Source of the DNA: Rostratula benghalensis
Lineage: Eukaryota; Chordata; Aves; Charadriiformes; Rostratulidae
Assembly: GCA_013399305.1 (NCBI GenBank)
Contig: VXAI01000116.1
Location: forward strand, 599,617 to 663,616
Length of the DNA stretch: 64,000 bases
Direction of reading: 5' to 3'
Under the pieces are notes generated by a model. That model was not told where the DNA came from. It saw nothing but the letters and a program-made list of their open reading frames with translations, and did no database searches. A program made the position numbers and the translations under genes. Positions within the stretch are counted from its first letter, which is position 1; every line of letters begins with the position of its first letter. Shown piece by piece: positions 52,430 through 64,000 of the stretch.

Positions 52430-52745
52430 TGCAGCGTTTCAGTGACTCAAAGGATCAGGTCCAAGCCGGGCTTGACAATCCCATAACCACTCCAACAAAC
52501 AAGTCTGCCCCGTGGCCGTGTTCCAGCTTTTCAACAGAACTGCTTGAACCTGCCTGGGGAGGGCCTTGTCCATGGTCCTGAACCACCCAAACCCAGGCTG
52601 GCAGCCCTGGTCGGGTACCTGACCATGGTGCTGCAAAACCAAGCTTGGGACCAGAAACCAGAGACTGTACCAGATGAGTCACAGACCACGGGACCCATAG
52701 CATCGCTTGCAGCTTTGTCTCCCAATTTTGGCAAATTCGCAGAAG
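52430..52745. other. GC-rich block of unknown origin
   Basis: About 315 bases clearly richer in C and G than the flanks. Several overlapping ORFs of 67 to 82 codons occur on both strands, as expected when stop codons are rare, and none shows a known domain. CCATGGTCC and GACCATGGT occur as nearby inverted copies. It may be a fragment of an unrecognised repeat, a decayed pseudogene or a regulatory block; I cannot tell which. Confidence 0.35.
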
Positions 52746-55466
52746 GAAATGATATAGCAGGTTGACTCAGCTGTCAGAAAGGATAGTTGACCAATTTTAT
52801 CATTCACAAAAGTCCCTGACAGAATCTGAGGGTTACTTGCATTTGAGACTCACAAAATCACTTTCCACCATTTAGAAGCAGGAAAAACATTATGTTCTTA
52901 AAACAACACTTTTCATGGGAATATAACAGACTAATCACACTCTAGTTGGTATGATTTATAATTCTACAATAGATGTTCTAGTCCAAACAAGAAAGCTCAT
53001 CATAGTCCTTAAATTATAGCACTGTTCTGGGATGCGAAAAGAACTTCAAACTCTTGCACGGTTTTCTTCCGACATTTGAGTTCTTATATCACAAGCAAGA
53101 ACCCTCATCACAATGCCCTCCCCACCCAACCCTATATTAGCTGTCTCTACGTTCAAAAGGGAAGAAAGCATCTTTGCTCTCTATATAGATTTTGCTCTTT
53201 TATGGTTTCCTCAAAAGTATCTAGATATGCATCCCTAAAAATCAAGGCACTACGCAGAAGGACCTAACAGCTTCCCTCTTCCTAAAAGCTTCTTTTAATG
53301 ATTATGTCAAATGTCTAGATCTGTTGATCCCTTTCCACAAACAGATCTAGAGATCAAATGTACATCTACACCAAAATGATGAACCAGTTTCCATAATAAT
53401 TTCTCTCAACAGTTCCCTATTTGGCCTACAATTTTAGAGAGACTGGAGTGTCCCTCTCCTTGAATAAGTCAATTGTGTTTCACAAGGAAAGCATGATAAC
53501 TTGTTATCTGATAATGAAAAAAACCTGATAAATATACCTCATACTAAAAATATGAAAATCTGTAACAGACTAAGAAATAAATAATGAAAAACATGTCTTC
53601 TTTTCAGAATCACTGCTTCAGGCTGACTGTGATGGGGGCTAGTCTTGATATCTCTACCACTGTTTATTGAGATGATCCAAAATTCTAGAAAATATACTGG
53701 ATCTTTTCTTAATTGTCAGGGCTTCTGATAGAAAGTTTGGAATATTTTATTTACTGCACTGTCCTGTTTTAAGCAGGGATTGACATGAACTGCCCTGAAA
53801 TGAAAAATAGTTGTACCTTCCTTCCGAGCTTATTCTATCTGGCTTTGGAATGCTTTTTAATTAAGTAGTATCTTTTGTCTCAGGCACAGATGACAAATTT
53901 ACTGCCTGAAATACCAGGGACAAGGCAAACAGGGCAGATGTTGAGCCCACCAGTGTGAAGCATCATAGGTTTCAGTGCCTAAATTCTAGACATAATTGCC
54001 TATTAAAATATGTCATCACTACTGCACACACTATTCTTAGTTCTCACACTGTTCCTCTCACACTCTTTTAGTGTCCAATTTTTGAACATGCTTTACACTT
54101 AGAAGGACACTGAGTCCTTCTGGTGGATTTATCAGTTTTAACTGGTAGTAACCTGTGTTGATTTTGTATTGGAGCATGAGCTGAATAAAGCATAATTTTC
54201 ATTTCCTACAGAGATGCCCGCTCAAGTTTTGAGGTCTCTGTAGACCAAAAAAAATTCTTATAAAAATTTGCAGAAGTATAATAGAAGCACATCAAAACAT
54301 TTGTTACTTTCTATCTCTTTGCCAAGGGGTAACAAGAGACAACTAAGCAAATTCCATGACCATCCCACTCTGTATATATGGGAAAATATGCAGCACAAGT
54401 TATACATTCAGTGAATTTGTGCTCCTGAAATGGGCACCCAGCAACAGCATTCAGACAGGAATGCTGAAGAACACTCAATGTGACATGAGAACAACCAAAC
54501 TACTCTAATTTGTCATAGTAAAAAAAATGTATTACTTCTCTTCTGTCAAAGGGTATTTGATATCAGTGGCTCCCACGCACCAATTAAACACCTCACTTCA
54601 CTGAAGGTGAGAGCTATTTGTTGCTTTTGTACACTTGACTGGAAAAGAAGTCATTACATTCATAACAGCCACTATAAAATTGATGATCATTTAACAAATA
54701 TTGCATGAAAACGATAAAAATGAGAATAAAAATATTATTTTGTACACATGTAGCTATAGTGAAGACAAAAGAAGATTGAGGAATGGCATAATTTTTTTCT
54801 AGTAATGTCAATCTATGATTTTATAGAAATTTTGAGCCTTATGAAAGAGGAATCATCAACAGCTACTTGCATACAGGAAAATCTTGCAACAGACTTTTGA
54901 GAGAATAAAATCATGTGTTGGTATTACAGTATTTTCCATTTCTTTTTCCTTCTATTTTTTTCCTTATCCAAGCCCAGAAGCACAATGCAATTTATTGCTT
55001 CCACTGAATAAAGAAAAATAAAAAGTTGTGCTTATGAATAGCATTAAGTAATGCAGAAAATGGGACACATTCTGGTGGGAAACTGTCTGTTGTATAAATA
55101 AAATATATGCAGCTATAAATATAATATGTAATACTCATTGCAAACCACAGTCATCTCTTAAGACATAAACACTTGAGTCAAAGCAGGGTAACAGACTGGC
55201 AGTGCACTCCTGGCATTTGTCAGCAGCATTCGTCAGGCTGACAGTAATATTAACCACAATCCATTTCAGTTGCTTTGGTTTATCATTGTGTGACTGATGT
55301 TCAAAACAATGCCATAAGAAGCTGCTAAAATAAAGTGTTGGTTTAACCTATACACTGCAGTTGTTTAAATCTGTACTAACTGTGGACTTCTAGCTATTAT
55401 ATTAACAAAACTGTTATTCACATTTGACACTTTATAATACCCAACCTTAACTTGCAAATTAATTTC

Positions 55467-55487
55467 TTTTTTTTTTTTTTTTTTTTT
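55467..55487. repeat. T21 homopolymer
   Basis: Twenty-one consecutive T; simple sequence. Confidence 0.9.
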
Positions 55488-57248
55488 CATTTTTAATTTT
55501 CGCAGGTACCAAAAAAAGTAAAAATATTGACCTGGCATCCTTTGAGCTAGACCAAGCTCAAAAGTTTCCCTTTTCTTTACTCAGTAGGAGCACTAAATTG
55601 TAATGCTCTTCTGGATGTGGGTAAGGAAAATAAATAAGGTAAAAGACTGTTTAAAATGAAAGATTGTTATAATGCATGTATAGTTAGATGAAATATCTTT
55701 AAATATTTTTTAAATTTTTAGTAGTGCAAAAGCATAGATACACTACAATACATAATTAGGACCTATTTTGAAGCACTGCCCCAAGATAGAACTGTACTAG
55801 AACAAAAATATCACAATATACATTCAAACACTTTCATAGTTGAATATTAACAAGGTTTTTCAGATATTTGCCATTAACTCATCATCTGACACTAAGTTTA
55901 GTACTTCAACTACATAGAGCTGACACTGCTAGAAATACCTAAACAGTAACCAAAACTTGAACTGCTGTATCTGAGACAGCCATGGCATAAAAACTTTCAC
56001 TGTGTATGTATGAAGGGCCAGCAGTCATCCAGAACAGCAGTTATATTTTCAGAGATAAAGACACACTATCTGATGAACTACATTTAAGAGAATCTAAGGG
56101 AAAATGCATTTTAAATATACACACATATATATAAAAAACTGATCACTATTCCCTAACAATAGGGGTAATTCTCTGCCAATTACCCATTAAAGATTAAAAG
56201 CTCACAAGAATATAATGTTACAGGTTTAAATAATATTCATCAAAATCCTTCTAGGGATAATATAGTATGACTGACATCTAATGTTGTAATAATTATTTCC
56301 TGTACTAAAGTCATAGTTTCCAAATATATGATTGAGAAGGTTAAGTGTAGATACAAATACTACCTAAGCAATGTCCAGTTGGTAATATTCCTAAGTAATG
56401 TCCTCTCTCAGCAATAGCAATGGAAAGATTCTCTCAGAAACTAGGAATACTCAAAGACTACCTTCATGAACACAGAAATCCATATAACCAGTCACAATTA
56501 ATAAAGAAATACACAGAAAATGAGTGGGTTTGCTACCCTATTTCTTAAGGGAGGTGAGATTGGTACCAAACCTAAAATGAGGAAAAATTGCTCTACTCTG
56601 CACACAGTTCTATTTCAGGGTGAGGGATGAAAGACTAGGGCTATAGCACTGACTGAACTGACTAGTTTACAAATTAAAATACAATTAAAATTAGGAGATG
56701 CCTCAGAATTGTAGCAGCTGGAGAATACTTTTTTTTTTAATTGAATTACTTTTAGCAATGACAATATATGCAGAAATGTCCTTTAACAATATCTAATGGA
56801 AAATGAAGCTGTAAAAATCACACCATAATCAAGGAAGTTATTAATGACTAATACATTTAACTTACGTATTAATTCAAGCTGCACACAGATAATGTTACTC
56901 ATAACTTTTCTGTTTTCACTAAAGTGTCATTCCCAAGTGTAGTCTGGGTTGGTTATAGGTATTTTTAGTTGTAAACTACCTTCAGATATTTTTTTAGCCT
57001 GGGGATTATTAAGAGAGAATTTATTAAATTCCACAACAAGAAACTATTTTGAAGTATTATTTACATTTCAAACATTTGTTAAAATCTAAAATATGTGCAG
57101 ATTTAACAATGAATATGGCTTTATGTCAGCCAGTATTCTGAGACAATATAGACTTCATGTTAGAATGGTACCTCAGTATATTTCTGCTTTGGACATTATT
57201 TTAATTTGTACATACATATACACAAATGGTACAGCATAGTCTTCAAGT

Positions 57249-57310
57249 ACATATATATACATATATGTGTATATACACACATACATATCCACATACATAC
57301 ATGCATATAT
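57249..57310. repeat. TA/CA-rich microsatellite
   Basis: Imperfect alternating TA, CA and TG dinucleotides (TACATATATATACATATATG and similar), a degenerate compound microsatellite likely to be polymorphic. Confidence 0.8.
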
Positions 57311-58290
57311 CTTTGATGACAATACAGTACCTTTTTTAAGGCTAAAATACTAAATCTGTAGTAAAAAAAAATTACTTTTCTGGAGATTTTCACAGACCTA
57401 TGCTTAGCTTAATCAATTGCAAACTGAAAGCAAGAACTTTCAAAAACCACCTGACTTTGAGGGTATTTTTTTCTATCAAATTATTAATTTGTATGGAGAT
57501 GTTTGTAAAAAACAAGCTATAATTAATATCTGTTCTTTACCTTTTCCACAAATTAAGTATATTGCTCCATGTGCAAATCATTTCTCATACTAGCTGGCTT
57601 TTAGATAAAGGTTCTTTTTCATGATCAGTGCACCTAGTCTTTGTAGAGAAAATGAGAGATGCTACTGGCCCTCAAAATGGACAAGATGTCCATAAAATGG
57701 ACAAAATCCTCTCTTTGAAAAGACTGGAAGAGAATATTTGCATTCTATAAAGCTTTAAACAAACAGGCTGTATCATAGTGCCTCTGCATATATTTGTTAG
57801 GGAAATAATCTTAAAAAAACAAGGCTTCTCCGACCAAAGGGGGTTGTTTGGAAAAATTGTTAAAGAATGACAAAGTTTGTCTGACAAATGACAACTGTAT
57901 TACTTGAGTGTACCTGAAGGGGATACACAGAGGAAATGAAAAAAGTTTCTACTTTGGGGAATAAGGGAAATGATTCTAAAGTACTTAAACAATAATAGTA
58001 TCACAGGTTTTGCTACTAAAAAACCACAATTCTTATCAGAAGAACCAAAAACTATTTGACTAATTTTTAATCTTTAGCAGCCTCAGTAATCCCATCTTCA
58101 TTAAAATTTGACATTAAATGTAATGCATACATTCCAACTAAGAACATCTTCCATTAACAATTATTAATATGATCAGAAGCAATAAGAATAAAGCAATAAC
58201 ACATTCTTCCACAGTCTCATCCCTACTATCAGTATATGCATATAGAAATGAAACACTGTTAATGCTTGTGCATTTAACATTAGTATATCA

Positions 58291-62208
<3,918 letters not shown>

Positions 62209-62311
62209 CTGGTCTGGGGCAGTCCAAAGATAGTACCAATACCAACCCGAGGCAGACAGTTAACCACTTTCTTTACTGTTGCTTGGTCAGGGAAGTTGAA
62301 CATAACACCCA
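62209..62311 (-). CDS. LRBA: LRBA exon B: PH-BEACH C-terminal helix
   Basis: This 103-base exon completes a Val codon, then encodes 33 residues from [16 protein letters not shown] to the PQT near its end, and leaves two bases (AG) of an Arg codon. [14 protein letters not shown] forms the last strand and the C-terminal helix of the PH-like domain in this family; LPRVG.GT..GLPQ starts the linker to the BEACH core. The acceptor is TTCACAG and the donor is AG|GTATTT. Phase is 1 in and 2 out. The short length and lack of a local Met make it easy to miss in ORF scans, but the frame joins exactly on both sides. Residues such as [12 protein letters not shown] appear slightly divergent from the mammalian proteins as I remember them. 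Confidence 0.95.
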
Positions 62312-63791
62312 CTGTGAACACAAAAGAGGAAATATGGCACAATTTTACACCTTGAATTTTAGGCTTTCTGGCCCAATAAAATTTAGTTGTTGAACAGACA
62401 GAAGATTAGACACGTTTCCTTCAGGTTACCATAGACAGATTCTTTTATAATTTCAAGAACTGCTTTTATTCAGCAGGAGTTTCAACAGAAGTTGTCACTG
62501 TTACAAAATTTACAAGGTCTACATTTATTTCCTTTCTATACAGAAGTTAAACCCATATGCATGGACTGACTATCTAGAACTGATTAAAAAAAGTTTATAT
62601 ATTAATTGGATCACATAATTACTTGTTTACTTTCTAGGTATTTTCAAGAAATATTCTTCCAAATGTTGTCTTCATATTTTTTTTGAAACATTCAACACCA
62701 CTTATGAAATAGCAACCTAAAAAACTAAATAACAATCTAATTGTTATTTTTGACTTCTTAGAGTACAACTACAAGCTCAAAAATAGGAAAGTGTTTATGC
62801 ACAGTAAATATTCTGTTAGATAATATGCACTTCTGATATGCGCAACAATGCTCTGCAAGATATACTTACCAGCCACAGTCAAGATCAGAGACCATTTTAA
62901 GCTCAGACAAAACCTTTTAAACTAGCATACTAACTGCACAAAACATTTTATCCTATGAAACATTTACTGATTTCAGGACAACAACATTTCATATCACTAC
63001 CAAACCAGCATTTTACATTTTAAACGTGTCATCTTAAGACCCACTTCATTTGATGTCTTTATATACAGTTTTCAGAATTCTTTTTTCAAAATTTCATTAT
63101 CAGGATGAAATCACTAAAAGTACCTGAAAAATCTTAGTTTGAACTGCAAAGACTTCATATAACCTGGTTTACAATAAAATTTAGGGGGACAAAACAGTAA
63201 AAATAGTACAAGAAAGTTCTCCAAGTCTCAACACGCAATATTTTGAGTGACTTGTCACAGAACGTATGCGTGTCTGAAAAAGGAACTGAAGAAATGGGAG
63301 GGTGAAAAAAAGGTTCATAAAGAAGGTAAATTCACATTTATATTTTAGAGTTGCACTAGGGTCTAACTGAAAGAAATTATTAGTAGAAACAGTGCATAAG
63401 GGTATAGCAGCCACTGGCCTAACCCCATACTGAAGTTCTTTGATTATATTGTGCTTGGTGTGTATAACTACTATATATCCTCCAAAGGGACAAAAAAAAA
63501 CAACCCTCCAGGCATAACCATCAGAGGCAGGTATGCTTTAAGCAAGAGCTTCCAGGGAATGCCAAAAAACCATGTGGATATAAATGAAGGTGAGGCATTC
63601 ATAAGTCCCAGTTATCATTAAAAACAAGGAGAAACTAAATTACAAAAATATACTAATTTTAAATATTGAGACCCTTAACCAAGCTCTTCTGTGACCTACA
63701 CAAGTCTATACCAAAAAGATATGACTACACAGCCAAACAGAATGCACATGTCCACAAACCAACACTCGCCGTTTCTCTAAACTCACAGTAC
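62312..63791. other. LRBA intron between exons A and B
   Basis: 1480 bases, AT-rich; nothing else recognised. Confidence 0.7.
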
Positions 63792-63909
63792 CTCTGTTTG
63801 CCATGAATATCTCCAGTGCTGTATTTTGCAAAAGGTAACGTCTGGAAAAGATAGATCGAATCTCTGAAAAGAGCCACTTTCCATGGAGTCCTTCTGTATA
63901 TGCCAGAAT
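63792..63909 (-). CDS. LRBA: LRBA exon A: PH-BEACH domain, central strands
   Basis: This 118-base exon encodes 39 residues beginning [18 protein letters not shown] and ending ALEIFMANR, plus one base of a split codon. The HGKWLFSEI and [13 protein letters not shown] blocks are hallmarks of the PH-like domain that precedes BEACH domains in the NBEA/LRBA family and packs against the BEACH core. The acceptor is a pyrimidine-rich tract ending CTCTAG; the donor reads AGAG|GTACTG, which is weak at intron positions +4 and +5. The phase is 0 in and 1 out, and the split codon with the next exon reads GTG (Val). It is the first exon seen in the window; the upstream PH exon lies beyond position 64000. 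Identification is from conserved family sequence and exact reading-frame continuity with the next exon. Confidence 0.96.
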
Positions 63910-64000
63910 CTAGAGAAAGAGACAGAGAGAAAATGTTTTAAATACTTTCTCAGTATAGTTAATATCTTGTAGAAGAGAAAGTGACCCACAAACATAGGTT

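Overview
This window looks like avian nuclear DNA. It is AT-rich and almost free of long ORFs, has typical GT/AG split exons on the minus strand, and carries a young-looking CR1 LINE 3' end finishing in the CR1 terminal ATTCTATGATTCT, older CR1 fragments, and one solo LTR of the avian ERVL type. I cannot name the species.

The only protein-coding gene I can support is LRBA (LPS-responsive beige-like anchor protein), on the minus strand across the whole window. Seven internal exons lie, in transcription order, at 63792-63909, 62209-62311, 60224-60339, 58372-58484, 41736-41876, 40429-40548 and 31948-32100. Their lengths sum to 864 bases and splice into 288 uninterrupted codons. These encode the C-terminal half of the BEACH-type PH domain (exons 1-2), the linker (start of exon 3) and the N-terminal two thirds of the BEACH domain (exons 3-7). 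Residues such as NNYNLGVMDDGTVV and [13 protein letters not shown] point to LRBA rather than its paralogue NBEA. Promoter, first and last exons and the WD40 exons lie outside the window.

Everything from 1 to 31947 is one intron, or part of one: a search by eye for the next BEACH exon on the minus strand found nothing. This intron holds a compact CpG island (about 4672-5000) between homopurine tracts, a CR1 element (14273-14888), a possible tRNA-derived SINE (about 6531-6640), a perfect 35-bp tandem duplication (8921-8990) and stretches that look like conserved non-coding DNA. MAB21L2, the single-exon gene known to sit inside an LRBA intron in vertebrates, is not in the window.

The introns to the right hold an antisense ancient CR1 (about 37045-37503), a sense CR1 reverse-transcriptase remnant (about 39590-39925), a gap of 27 Ns (44263-44289), two more CR1 relics (about 46125-46400 and 47640-47800), and a complete solo LTR (48215-49330) with a perfect 5-bp target duplication CCCTG and an internal tandem duplication. 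I found no novel protein system. The best leads are the intronic CpG island, the duplicated LTR, and the run of phase 0-0 BEACH exons.
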